Of a stretch of 13,222 bases of DNA, positions 7,168 to 13,222 are shown one piece after another (positions within the stretch are counted from its first letter, which is position 1; every line of letters begins with the position of its first letter). Location of the stretch: positions 1 through 13,222 of the forward strand of contig JAAWLY010000055.1 of NCBI GenBank assembly GCA_022798155.1. The letters are read 5' to 3'. The notes under the pieces were generated by a model. The model ran no database searches, was not told the origin of the DNA, and worked only from the letters and a program-made list of their open reading frames with translations. Origin of the DNA: Lawsonibacter sp. GTDB lineage: Bacteria > Bacillota > Clostridia > Oscillospirales > Oscillospiraceae. The position numbers and the translations under genes are program-made.

Positions 7168-8426
7168 GTATCGGACTGACGTTTACAGGAAAAATCGACG
7201 CTCCTCCGGTATTGCTGGAGGCGGCGAAAGTCCTTGCTGAGACGCGAAACTATCATCTGATTGCCGGAGAAACCGGCCTGAAGGTGACCCTGTGCCCTCT
7301 GGGAGGCGATCTGAACATCTTATGGCGGCCGGAGGAGGACCCGGTCGAGCCCTGGCTGGTGCGGGGGAGCTGTGTATCCACCCCCGCCGGGGCGGGGCTG
7401 CACCGGGCGGTGGCAGAGCTGCTGGACAACCTGCCCATCCGCGCCCTTACGGTGGAGGACGAGACCGGCTTCTACCGCCACCGGGATTTTCGGCGTATGA
7501 AGGAAGAACACTTTTATCCCTGGCTGAAAACGCTGGTAGACGTATGCCGCCAGGAGAGCGGCAAGGGGGTATCTGGGATGCAGCTGTGCTGGGACCTGGA
7601 GCAGTACGCCCCCGAGGACATTCCCGACACTGTTATTACCCCCATGGGCCGCTTCCGCCTGGGGGAGCTGGTACGGCTGGTGGAGCGGGAGGGCATCCAG
7701 GCTCTGGCTGACCGCTTCTTCCTGTGGGACGGCAGGACCCGGGATGCCCGCTTCTACCGTAACCGGGCCATCAACGCCCTGTGGGAGAAGTGCTGCTTTG
7801 CCCCCTCCTCCCGCAGTAAGGAGGATAGCGCCATCAACAGCTTCATTCTGAATGATCTGGAGCGGGCGGCCAAACTGGACCCCGCCCTCCCCCTGCCCCG
7901 AAGCTCTTACAGAGAGGTGTGCGCGCTGGCGGAGCGGACCCCCGCCCTGCCGGAGGGTCCGGAACTTCAGGAGGAGTTTTCCCCTGGTTACCGGAAGGGG
8001 CTTGTTACCCACGCGGTGGGCGCTCTGCGGCTTACCCTGCTCGGCTCCTACCTCTACGGCTGGGAGCAGTGGAAAAACGGGGGTGGCACCCACCTGTGGA
8101 GCGACGGCGCCGGCCCCGTCTGGCGGGTGAATGCCTACCGTGCCCAGCAGGGAGACGCCCGGTTCACCAATCAACTGGACCAGCTCCACGGCGTAGAGGG
8201 CCGAACGCTGAAGGGGGGCGCCCTGCGCTGGGGTTGGAGAGAAGTCCGGGAGGCAGACGAGCTGCTCTACCAGGCGGTATGTGAGGTGATTGCCGGCCCC
8301 TCCCTCTTTCTCCTCACTGCTACCTGCGGCGACCCGGGACAGCTGGGAACGGTGGCTGAGCTGATTGGGCGCATTTCAGTGGTCAGCGCCGCAGCCCGCA
8401 GAGAGACGGTCCAGGCCGGCCGATGA
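7164..8426 (+). CDS. Unrecognised cytoplasmic protein in the fumarase operon (second of a pair)
   Basis: 420 residues from the ATG at 7164, which overlaps the previous stop by 4 bases (ATGA) with a GCAGGGGG-type site about 10 bases upstream; the same frame is open further upstream but there it is a shadow of the preceding gene. There is no signal peptide, membrane helix or catalytic motif I can name. The N-terminal third contains a hydrophobic LHRAVAELLDNLPIRALTVEDE stretch (~79-100) and an aromatic/basic FYRHRDFRRMKEEHFYPW (~103-120). The middle has PMGRFRLGELVRLV (160-173), RFFLWDGRTRDARFYRNRAINALW (~184-207) and a double Cys (210-211). The C-terminal part is Trp/Gly-rich (LYGWEQWKNGGGTHLW, ~297-312) and ends in an Ala-rich helix. 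It may be a partner of the preceding protein. Function unknown; last gene of the transcript. Confidence 0.7.
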   Translation: MSIGLTFTGKIDAPPVLLEAAKVLAETRNYHLIAGETGLKVTLCPLGGDLNILWRPEEDPVEPWLVRGSCVSTPAGAGLHRAVAELLDNLPIRALTVEDETGFYRHRDFRRMKEEHFYPWLKTLVDVCRQESGKGVSGMQLCWDLEQYAPEDIPDTVITPMGRFRLGELVRLVEREGIQALADRFFLWDGRTRDARFYRNRAINALWEKCCFAPSSRSKEDSAINSFILNDLERAAKLDPALPLPRSSYREVCALAERTPALPEGPELQEEFSPGYRKGLVTHAVGALRLTLLGSYLYGWEQWKNGGGTHLWSDGAGPVWRVNAYRAQQGDARFTNQLDQLHGVEGRTLKGGALRWGWREVREADELLYQAVCEVIAGPSLFLLTATCGDPGQLGTVAELIGRISVVSAAARRETVQAGR

Positions 8427-8438
8427 CTTCCCTGCTTT

Positions 8439-8473
8439 AAAGCCTTCCCCCTTTTTGGGAGGAAGGCTTTTTT
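8439..8473 (+). terminator. Terminator of the fumarase operon
   Basis: AAAGCCTTCC (8439-8448) pairs with GGAAGGCTTT (8461-8470) across a 12-base loop, and the 3' arm runs into six T (8468-8473). It starts 13 bases after the stop of the last gene and precedes the next promoter by about 30 bases. Confidence 0.88.
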
Positions 8474-8501
8474 GTCCCCCTCTGTGTTTTTGCAATCGGG
8501 G

Positions 8502-8530
8502 TTGACTTTTTCTCCCTGATACGCTATACT
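8502..8530 (+). promoter_or_regulatory. Promoter of the Crp/Fnr-ABC transporter operon
   Basis: TTGACT (8502-8507), a 17-base spacer and TATACT (8525-8530): each box is a 5/6 match to sigma-A consensus at optimal spacing. Transcription should start near 8537, only about 24 bases before the first candidate ATG. Confidence 0.8.
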
Positions 8531-8536
8531 CCAAAA

Positions 8537-8552
8537 TGTCTCAAATTAGACA
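8537..8552. promoter_or_regulatory. Candidate Crp/Fnr-family operator
   Basis: TGTCT-N6-AGACA is a perfect 5+5 inverted repeat with the same 16-base geometry as classical CRP sites (TGTGA-N6-TCACA). It sits on the predicted transcription start and immediately upstream of a Crp/Fnr-family gene. Bound protein here would block initiation or clearance, so autorepression is the simplest reading (inference). Confidence 0.55.
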
Positions 8553-8560
8553 GTCTGGAG

Positions 8561-9211
8561 ATGGTAGTTTTGCCCCTCACCCAGGAGGAGATGTCCCTGC
8601 TGATTAACGGCCCACTGTTCCGGGATGTTGGGGAGGAATTGCTCCGCTCCCTGACGGAGCTGGAGGGAGCCAGTCTGGTCCGGTTCGACCCCGGAGTGGT
8701 ATACAGCCCCCAGCATTTCCGCCGCTCCCTGGCGGTGGTGCTGTCCGGCCAGCTCCAGGTGACCAAGGGGACGCTGGCCGTCAGTGTGCTGGGGCCGGGG
8801 GACCTGTTCGGCGCCGCCGCCCTGTACAGCGACGAGCCGGAGTTTGCCACCACTATCACCGCCCGCCGCCCCAGCCGGTGCCTGATGCTGGAACAGCGGC
8901 TGGTGGACCGGCTGCTGGCTGAGCAGGGAAAAATCCGGGAAAACTATCTGCGCTACCTCACCGGCCGCATTCGGTTTCTCTCCGGGCGGCTCCAAACCCT
9001 GGCTCAACCTGGGGTGGAGGGCAAGCTGGTCCGCTATCTGCTGGCCAACGGGGACAGCTCCTGCCCCGCCACCCAGCTGTGCCAGCGGTTGGGGGTGAGC
9101 CGTGCCTCCCTCTACCGGGCCTTTTCCGCCCTGGAGGACAGCGGCCTGATCACCCGGAAGGGCAAGACCATCACCATTGTGGACCCTGCGGGACTGGAAA
9201 CAGTCCTGTAA
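8561..9211 (+). CDS. Crp/Fnr-family transcriptional regulator
   Basis: 216 residues. The N-terminal ~115 residues form a cyclic-nucleotide-binding-type beta-roll (RSLAVVLSGQLQVTKG at 55-70, VLGPGDLFGAAALYSDEPEFATTITA at 76-101). A dimerisation helix follows (~116-148), then a C-terminal Crp-type winged helix (~155-206) with the recognition helix in LGVSRASLYRAFSALEDSGLI. The phosphate-binding cassette of true cAMP receptors (G-E-[LI] with a downstream RTA) is absent, and there is no N-terminal Fnr-like Cys cluster (only Cys at 107, 168 and 174), so the effector is unknown. The ATG at 8561 lacks a well-spaced ribosome binding site; the in-frame ATG at 8591 follows AGGAGG (8583-8588) but too closely, so the start is uncertain. 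It heads an operon with an ABC importer and probably regulates it and itself, given the adjacent palindrome. Confidence 0.85.
   Translation: MVVLPLTQEEMSLLINGPLFRDVGEELLRSLTELEGASLVRFDPGVVYSPQHFRRSLAVVLSGQLQVTKGTLAVSVLGPGDLFGAAALYSDEPEFATTITARRPSRCLMLEQRLVDRLLAEQGKIRENYLRYLTGRIRFLSGRLQTLAQPGVEGKLVRYLLANGDSSCPATQLCQRLGVSRASLYRAFSALEDSGLITRKGKTITIVDPAGLETVL
9189..9208 (+). other. GNRA-loop hairpin at the regulator/lipoprotein gene junction
   Basis: GGACTG (9191-9196) pairs with CAGTCC (9201-9206) around a GAAA tetraloop, extended by a G-U and a C-G pair outward. It covers the last codons of the regulator and lies about 20 bases before the ribosome binding site of the next gene. No T-run follows, so it is not a terminator; it could act in mRNA processing or differential expression of the binding protein. 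Confidence 0.4.
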
Positions 9212-9230
9212 TTCAGAAAGGATGATCTCT

Positions 9231-10310
9231 ATGAAACGTACCCTCTCTCTGCTTCTCACCGCCGCCCTGTCCCTGTCCCTGATGGCGGGCTGCGGGCCCA
9301 AGGCCCCCGCCGAAGGGGGCTCCGCCGCCTCTACCCCCGGCTCTGTCTCAGCCAGCACCGGCCAGCCGGACGGGTCCGGGGACGCCTCTTCCGCCGGAGA
9401 TACCAGTGCGGCACACGGCCCTACTCCCAGACTGATGGTCCTGTCCGGCCCCACCGGCGTGGGCGCGGCCAAACTGATGGCCAACGCGGACGCTGGCACA
9501 CCCGCCGCCACGGTGGAGGTGGTCACCGACAACTCTGAGGTCCAGGCCGCCCTGGTCAGCAAGGACGTGGACATCGCCGCCATCGCCACCAACACCGCCG
9601 CCAGCCTCTACGCCCAGACCGACGGGGGCATCCAGGTACTGGCTATCAACACCCTGGGTGTGCTCTATATTCTGGAGAAGGGGGACACGGTCCACAGTAT
9701 AGCCGACCTGGCGGGCAAGACCCTCTACGCCCCCTCCAACACCAAGGGGGCCAACCCGGAGCATATCCTGAATCACCTCCTGGAGGGAAACGGGGTGAAC
9801 CCCTCTGAGGTGAACATTGAGTGGATTACCCCCCAGGAGATCACCGTCCAAATGACCTCCTCCGACGCGGGGATCTGTATGCTGCCCGTCCCCGCCGCCA
9901 CCGCCCTGATGGTCCAGGACAGCGCCGTCCGGGAGGCCGTCTCTCTGTCCGAGACCTGGGAGGACCTGGAGGGCTCCACTCTGCCCATGGGCTGCGTGGT
10001 GGCCCGCACAGAGTATATTGAGGAGTACCCCGATATGGTCGCCATGTTCCTGTCCGCCTATGAGAAGTCCATCGACTATATCAACGACCCCAATAATCTT
10101 GCTGACGCCGCCGCCCTGGTGGCCCAGTACGGCATCGCCCCCAACGCCAAGGTGGCGGAGAAGGCCATCCCCCAGTGCTCCCTCACCTACGTCGCCGGCC
10201 AAGAGATGAAGACTGCCCTGGAGGACTACTACACCATCCTCTTCCAGGCTGAGCCCAAGTCCATCGGCGGCGGCCTGCCCTACGACGATTTCTACTATGG
10301 GGTGGGTTAA
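9231..10310 (+). CDS. ABC transporter substrate-binding lipoprotein (NMT1/SsuA/TauA-like)
   Basis: 359 residues from the ATG at 9231, with AGAAAGGA (9215-9222) eight bases upstream. Residues 1-21 are a lipoprotein signal peptide (two basic residues, a hydrophobic core, lipobox LMAGC with Cys21), so the mature protein is lipid-anchored on the outer face of the membrane. Residues 22-65 form a Ser/Gly/Ala/Pro-rich tether. The rest is a two-lobe periplasmic-binding fold of the nitrate/sulfonate/thiamine-precursor type, with AALVSKDVDIAAI (106-118), INTLGVLYILEKGDTVHSIADLAGKTLYAP (139-168) and an NPEHILNHLLEGNGVNP block (175-191), all typical of the family. It captures a small solute and delivers it to the permease encoded next. 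The ligand cannot be read from the sequence; sulfonates, pyrimidine-like thiamine precursors and other small anions are all known in this family. It overlaps the permease gene by 14 bases. Confidence 0.87.
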   Translation: MKRTLSLLLTAALSLSLMAGCGPKAPAEGGSAASTPGSVSASTGQPDGSGDASSAGDTSAAHGPTPRLMVLSGPTGVGAAKLMANADAGTPAATVEVVTDNSEVQAALVSKDVDIAAIATNTAASLYAQTDGGIQVLAINTLGVLYILEKGDTVHSIADLAGKTLYAPSNTKGANPEHILNHLLEGNGVNPSEVNIEWITPQEITVQMTSSDAGICMLPVPAATALMVQDSAVREAVSLSETWEDLEGSTLPMGCVVARTEYIEEYPDMVAMFLSAYEKSIDYINDPNNLADAAALVAQYGIAPNAKVAEKAIPQCSLTYVAGQEMKTALEDYYTILFQAEPKSIGGGLPYDDFYYGVG

Positions 10311-11079
10311 GCCCCTGAAAAAATTTTTATACGCCCTGCCGGCCCCCGCCTTCTGGCTGGGGGTCTGGCAGGTTTGCGCCTTTCTGGTGGATCGCCGCCT
10401 GGAGGGCCGGGGCAACGAGCTGCTTCTGCCCTACCCCGCCACCGTCTGGAACGCCTTGGCATCCCTGATTGGAACGGGGGAGTTTTGGGGGACGGTGCTG
10501 GCCTCCCTGGGGCGGATCGCCCTGGGGCTGGCCTGGGGCGTCCTGCTGGGGGCGGCGCTGGCCGTCCTCACCTGCGCGTCCCAGTGGGCGGACCGGCTCC
10601 TCTCCCCCGCCGTCCGGGTGGTGCGGGCCGCACCGGTGGCCTCCTTCATCCTGCTGGTGCTGCTGTGGGCGGGGCGGGAACGGACCCCGGCCATCATCGC
10701 CGCTTTGATGGTCCTGCCCGTGGTGTGGGACAGCCTGTCCCATGGCATCCGGGCCATGGACCCCAAGCTGCTGGAGCTGGCCCGGTGTTACCGCTTCTCC
10801 CGGTGGAAAACAGCTACTCTGATCTACCTGCCCGCCCTGTGGCCCTACATCCTCACCGCCCTGACCACCGCCACCGGCCTGGCCTGGAAGTCGGGGGTGG
10901 CGGCGGAGGTCCTCTGCCTGCCCGAGCCCTCCCTGGGCCAGCGCATCTACTACACCAAGTACTATCTGGACATCCCGGAGCTTTTCGCCTGGACGGCGGT
11001 CACCGTGGCCCTGAGCATGGCGCTGGAGCAGCTGCTCCGGGCCTGCCTGGCCAAATGGGGAAGGGGGTGGGGGACGTGA
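10297..11079 (+). CDS. ABC transporter permease (SsuC/TauC/NrtB-like)
   Basis: 260 residues, normal for this family. It is an integral membrane protein with about six hydrophobic segments (around 11-31, 64-93, 113-125, 131-146, 179-200 and 228-249). The cytoplasmic EAA loop that docks the ATPase is visible at about 157-180 (KLLELARCYRFSRWKTATLI). A start at ATG 10297 places it 14 bases inside the end of the binding-protein gene, with no clear ribosome binding site of its own, so translation is probably coupled to the upstream gene. It forms the transmembrane channel of the importer, most likely as a homodimer. Its TGA overlaps the GTG of the ATPase gene (GTGA). Confidence 0.88.
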   Translation: MGWVKPLKKFLYALPAPAFWLGVWQVCAFLVDRRLEGRGNELLLPYPATVWNALASLIGTGEFWGTVLASLGRIALGLAWGVLLGAALAVLTCASQWADRLLSPAVRVVRAAPVASFILLVLLWAGRERTPAIIAALMVLPVVWDSLSHGIRAMDPKLLELARCYRFSRWKTATLIYLPALWPYILTALTTATGLAWKSGVAAEVLCLPEPSLGQRIYYTKYYLDIPELFAWTAVTVALSMALEQLLRACLAKWGRGWGT

Positions 11080-11657
11080 TCCTCTGTAAAAACCTCGCCG
11101 TCTCCTTCGGGAACAGGGCCGTCCTGGACTGCTTCTCCCTCAAGATCCCGGACCGGGGCGCCACCGCCCTCAGCGGACCCTCGGGCTGCGGCAAGACCAC
11201 CCTCCTCCGGGTGCTGGCCGGGCTGGAGCGGCCCCGGAGCGGGACGGTGGAGGGCATCTCCCCCCGCCAGACCGCCATCCTCTTCCAGGACGACCGCCTG
11301 CTGCCCTGGCGGACGGTGGAACAGCACCTCACCGACGTGATGCCCAGGGAGCGCTGGGGGGAGGCCCCCGCCCTGCTGGCCCTGGCCGAGCTGGAGGGGG
11401 AGGAGCACGCCTTTCCCGCCGCCCTGTCCGGAGGGATGGGCCGGCGGCTGGCCCTGGCCCGGTGCCTGGCCCTTCCCGCCCGACTCTACCTGCTGGACGA
11501 GCCCTTTGCCGGGGTGGACCTCCCCCGGGCTCTGCGAATTTTGGAGCGGCTTAAAAAACTTCCCGCTCCCGTTCTGCTGGTCAGCCATGAGCCCGCTGTC
11601 CTGTCCGCCGCCAACGCCGTGATCGAGCTGGACGGTCCGCCCCTGCATATGATGTAA
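11076..11657 (+). CDS. ABC transporter ATP-binding protein (SsuB/TauB/NrtD-like), short form
   Basis: 193 residues from a GTG that overlaps the permease stop by 4 bases, with a G-rich site (GGGGGTGGGG) just upstream. All ATPase motifs are in order: Walker A GPSGCGKTT (34-42), Q-loop Q71 followed by DDRLLPWRT (typical of the SsuB/TauB group), signature LSGGMGRR (118-125), Walker B LYLLDEP (137-143), a D-loop (AGVDLP, where GALD is more usual) and switch His171. It powers import by hydrolysing ATP on the cytoplasmic side. Family members are commonly ~240-260 residues; this one stops soon after the H-loop and lacks the usual C-terminal tail, yet no frameshift is evident because the stop lies right before a clean terminator. 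Probably functional. Confidence 0.88.
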   Translation: MILCKNLAVSFGNRAVLDCFSLKIPDRGATALSGPSGCGKTTLLRVLAGLERPRSGTVEGISPRQTAILFQDDRLLPWRTVEQHLTDVMPRERWGEAPALLALAELEGEEHAFPAALSGGMGRRLALARCLALPARLYLLDEPFAGVDLPRALRILERLKKLPAPVLLVSHEPAVLSAANAVIELDGPPLHMM

Positions 11658-11660
11658 ATA

Positions 11661-11692
11661 AGCACAGGTTCCAATCAAGTGGAACCTGTGCT
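11661..11692. terminator. Bidirectional terminator between the ABC operon and nrdG
   Basis: A perfect 12-bp stem (AGCACAGGTTCC 11661-11672 with GGAACCTGTGCT 11681-11692) and an 8-base loop fill the 39-base gap between convergent stops at 11657 and 11697. T-containing stretches flank both ends (CTCTTTATT on +, TATTTAC on -). Confidence 0.85.
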
Positions 11693-11696
11693 CTCT

Positions 11697-12218
11697 TTAT
11701 TGCATATATTCCTCTGCCAGCCGGACCTCTCCCGCCGCCAGGGAGGCGGGCACGTCGATGATCCGCTGGTTGGAGGACCCCCGGAACCGCAGCCCCAGAT
11801 CCTTCTTTGCCAGGACGAAGGGGCCGTCTACCAGCACATCCAGCCCCTCCAGCAGCGCCCGGCTGTGTTTCCCGATTTTCCCGGCGGCCAGCTCCTCAAA
11901 AAGGAAGCCGGAGTAGCACCAGACGGTCTTTTGGGGCAGCTCCCTCCGCACCCGCTCCACCAGCTTCAGGACGGCGTCCTGGTTGGCCGGCTCAAAGGGC
12001 TCGCCCCCCAGCAGGGACAGCCCCCGGATGTGGTCCGGGGCCAGAAGCGCGAGGATTTTTTCCACTTCCGCCTCCCCGAAGAGGGAACCGTAAGAGAAAT
12101 CCCAGGTTTCCGGGTTGAAGCACTCCTTGCAGCGGTGGGTGCAGCCCGACACGAACAGGGACACCCGCACCCCGGGGCCGTTGGCCACGTCTACCTTTTT
12201 AATATCGGCATAATTCAA
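11697..12218 (-). CDS. nrdG: Anaerobic ribonucleotide reductase activating protein (radical SAM)
   Basis: 173 residues, typical length. NrdG uses S-adenosylmethionine and a [4Fe-4S] cluster to install the glycyl radical on NrdD, enabling deoxyribonucleotide synthesis without oxygen. The cluster motif CTHRCKECFN (Cys26, Cys30, Cys33) is the CxxxCxxC radical-SAM signature; LSLLGGEPF (about 68-76) is the conserved GGEP SAM-binding motif. The start is a TTG (12218-12216) preceded by GGAAGGGG eight bases upstream; no in-frame ATG is nearby and MNYADI is the expected N-terminus of the family. The TTG overlaps the TGA of the preceding small membrane protein gene by 4 bases, implying translational coupling. 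nrdD lies further upstream on the same strand, as expected. Confidence 0.93.
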   Translation of the reverse strand: MNYADIKKVDVANGPGVRVSLFVSGCTHRCKECFNPETWDFSYGSLFGEAEVEKILALLAPDHIRGLSLLGGEPFEPANQDAVLKLVERVRRELPQKTVWCYSGFLFEELAAGKIGKHSRALLEGLDVLVDGPFVLAKKDLGLRFRGSSNQRIIDVPASLAAGEVRLAEEYMQ

Positions 12219-12397
12219 TCTTGAGGCCCCTTCCCCGTATCCCCTGCATCATCTAAGACAAATCCACAGATACATACAAACAATCCTACAATGATTAAAA
12301 AAAGTGTAATTAAAATACCTTCTCCGCCAAAATGTATAAATGGGCTACCAAATAATATGATTGCAAGGCCCAAAAGCATTACTTTAATGCTTTTCAT
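12215..12397 (-). CDS. Small two-helix membrane protein between nrdD and nrdG
   Basis: 60 residues. ATG at 12397-12395 with a strong GGAGGTG (12408-12414) ten bases upstream. Two hydrophobic segments, about residues 4-21 and 28-50, are separated by a short Gly-rich loop (GGEG); the C-terminus is short and acidic (LDDAGDTGKG), which would face the opposite side or the cytoplasm. The gene is clearly richer in A/T than the surrounding genes, suggesting later insertion or weaker codon selection. It has its own candidate promoter and its stop overlaps the nrdG start (TTGA). I do not recognise a family with a known function; short hydrophobic proteins of this style are common in Clostridia. A link with nucleotide reduction is suggested only by position. 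Confidence 0.65.
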   Translation of the reverse strand: MKSIKVMLLGLAIILFGSPFIHFGGEGILITLFLIIVGLFVCICGFVLDDAGDTGKGPQD

Positions 12398-12431
12398 ACA
12401 CGTAAAACACCTCCAAATAATTTATGTTTAC

Positions 12432-12459
12432 ATATTAACAAAAAATTCGGATTTGTCAA
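12432..12459 (-). promoter_or_regulatory. Promoter of the small membrane protein-nrdG unit
   Basis: On the minus strand: perfect TTGACA (12459-12454), a 16-base spacer and TAATAT (12437-12432), in an AT-rich gap downstream of nrdD. The -35 is a full consensus match. It would allow nrdG expression separately from nrdD. Confidence 0.65.
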
Positions 12460-12478
12460 GCGTATTATTGTCCAATAT

Positions 12479-13222
12479 TCACAGATGCAGCACTCTCGCC
12501 TTGATCTCCTTGGTCTTGCCCACGTTCCAGAAGTTCTCCCCCAGATAGCCGCAGGTGCGCCGGGTAACGTTCATCTTGGACTGATCCCTGTTGTGGCACA
12601 CGGGGCACTCCCACTGGAACTCCTCGTTGATCTCGATCTCCCCGTCGTAGCCGCAGCACTGGCAGTAGTCGCTCTTGGTGTTGAACTCGGCGTACTGGAT
12701 GTTGTCGTAGATAAACCGGACCACGTCCTTCAGAGCCTCCAGGTTGTGGCGCAGGTTGGGGATCTCCACATAGGAGATGCAGCCGCCGGTGGAGATGCGC
12801 TGGAACTGGCTCTCGAAGGTGAACTTGTCAAAGGCGTCGATGTGCTCCCGCACGTCCACATGGTAGCTGTTGGTATAGTACCCCTTGTCGGTGACGTCGG
12901 GGATGGTGCCGAAGCGCTCTTTGTCGATGCGGGCAAAGCGGTAGCACAGGGACTCGGCGGGGGTGCCGTAGAGGGCGAAGCCGATGTTGGTCTCTGCCTT
13001 CCAGTCGTCGCAGGCCTTTCTCAGCCGGTTCATCACCTTCAAGGCAAACTCGGTGCCCCCCGGCTGGGTGTGACTGACGCCGGTGACCAGCTTGGTCACC
13101 TCATACAGGCCGATGTAGCCCAAGGAGATGGAGGAGTAGCCGCCGTAGAGCAGGGGCTCGATGGAGGCCCCCTTGGGCAGGCGGGCGATGGCGCCGTACT
13201 GCCAGTGGATGGGGGAGGAGTC
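12479..13222 (-). CDS. nrdD: Anaerobic ribonucleoside-triphosphate reductase, C-terminal part (5' partial)
   Basis: The frame runs off the right edge; 247 C-terminal residues are present (full-length enzymes are ~600-780). This class III enzyme reduces ribonucleoside triphosphates to deoxyribonucleotides using a glycyl radical. Seen here: the QYGAIARL...LLYGGYSSISLGYIGLYE block near the start; a zinc-site pair of CxxC motifs, Cys187/Cys190 (YCQCCG) and Cys206/Cys209 (ECPVC); and the glycyl-radical motif RRTCGYLG, with the radical Gly225 located 23rd from the C-terminus, as in characterised NrdDs. It ends 81 bases before the next gene with no obvious terminator hairpin, so read-through into the downstream small gene and nrdG is possible. 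The apparent TTG start at 13123 is internal. Confidence 0.95.
   Translation of the reverse strand, partial: DSSPIHWQYGAIARLPKGASIEPLLYGGYSSISLGYIGLYEVTKLVTGVSHTQPGGTEFALKVMNRLRKACDDWKAETNIGFALYGTPAESLCYRFARIDKERFGTIPDVTDKGYYTNSYHVDVREHIDAFDKFTFESQFQRISTGGCISYVEIPNLRHNLEALKDVVRFIYDNIQYAEFNTKSDYCQCCGYDGEIEINEEFQWECPVCHNRDQSKMNVTRRTCGYLGENFWNVGKTKEIKARVLHL

Noticed and set aside
9348..10415. Long minus-strand open frame opposite the binding-protein gene
   Set aside because: Gly/Val/His-rich shadow translation of a GC-rich gene, with no RBS or family resemblance.
10374..11075. Upstream extension of the ATPase frame through the permease gene
   Set aside because: The peptide is Gly/Pro/Arg-rich shadow sequence; ATPase homology begins exactly at the GTG at 11076.
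12460..12480. NrdR box near the nrd genes
   Set aside because: The imperfect ATTG/CAAT inverted repeat here lies downstream of nrdD and does not match the NrdR consensus; the true nrdD promoter is outside the window.
12291..12548. Plus-strand 85-codon open frame over the nrd intergenic region
   Set aside because: It lies opposite the small membrane protein gene, its promoter and the end of nrdD; the minus-strand gene has the better RBS and coherent membrane segments.

Overview
The window looks like a chromosomal segment of a strictly anaerobic, high-GC Firmicute, most likely a gut Oscillospiraceae (Flavonifractor / Lawsonibacter / Intestinimonas type). The grounds are an S-layer-type surface protein with strong C-ending codon bias, a two-subunit oxygen-sensitive class I fumarase, an anaerobic ribonucleotide reductase system (NrdD/NrdG), Firmicute-type -35/-10 promoters and AGGAGG-type ribosome binding sites. 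The taxonomic call is inference from protein style, not from a marker gene.

Layout. (1) 1-3846, + strand: the C-terminal 1281 residues of a very large secreted surface-layer protein; its N-terminus lies outside the window, and it ends in three Ig-like modules. (2) 3933-4382, - strand: a lone small phage tail-fibre-like gene, convergent with the S-layer gene and sharing a bidirectional hairpin terminator. (3) 4500-4617: an apparently orphan + strand terminator and then a strong promoter with repeated GAAAGC elements, driving an operon at 4618-8426. That operon holds fumarase alpha, fumarase beta and two tightly coupled proteins I do not recognise, and it ends at a hairpin with a T-run. (4) 8502-11657: a second + strand operon with its own near-consensus promoter and a CRP-geometry palindrome at the predicted transcription start. 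It encodes a Crp/Fnr-family regulator followed by a complete nitrate/sulfonate/taurine-type ABC importer (lipoprotein, permease, ATPase). (5) 11697-13222, - strand: nrdG, a small AT-rich two-helix membrane protein gene, and the C-terminal part of nrdD. The small gene has its own promoter and a 4-base overlap with nrdG. The nrd genes converge on the ABC operon across a 12-bp bidirectional terminator.

Functional picture. The metabolic content is anaerobic: iron-sulfur fumarase and glycyl-radical class III ribonucleotide reductase with its radical-SAM activase. The Crp/Fnr protein most likely controls itself and the downstream importer, whose substrate the sequence does not give. The parts that familiar families do not explain are the two unknown proteins behind fumarase, the lone tail-fibre-like protein beside the S-layer gene, and the small membrane protein inserted between nrdD and nrdG. 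No RNA genes, CRISPR arrays, insertion sequences or origins were seen.
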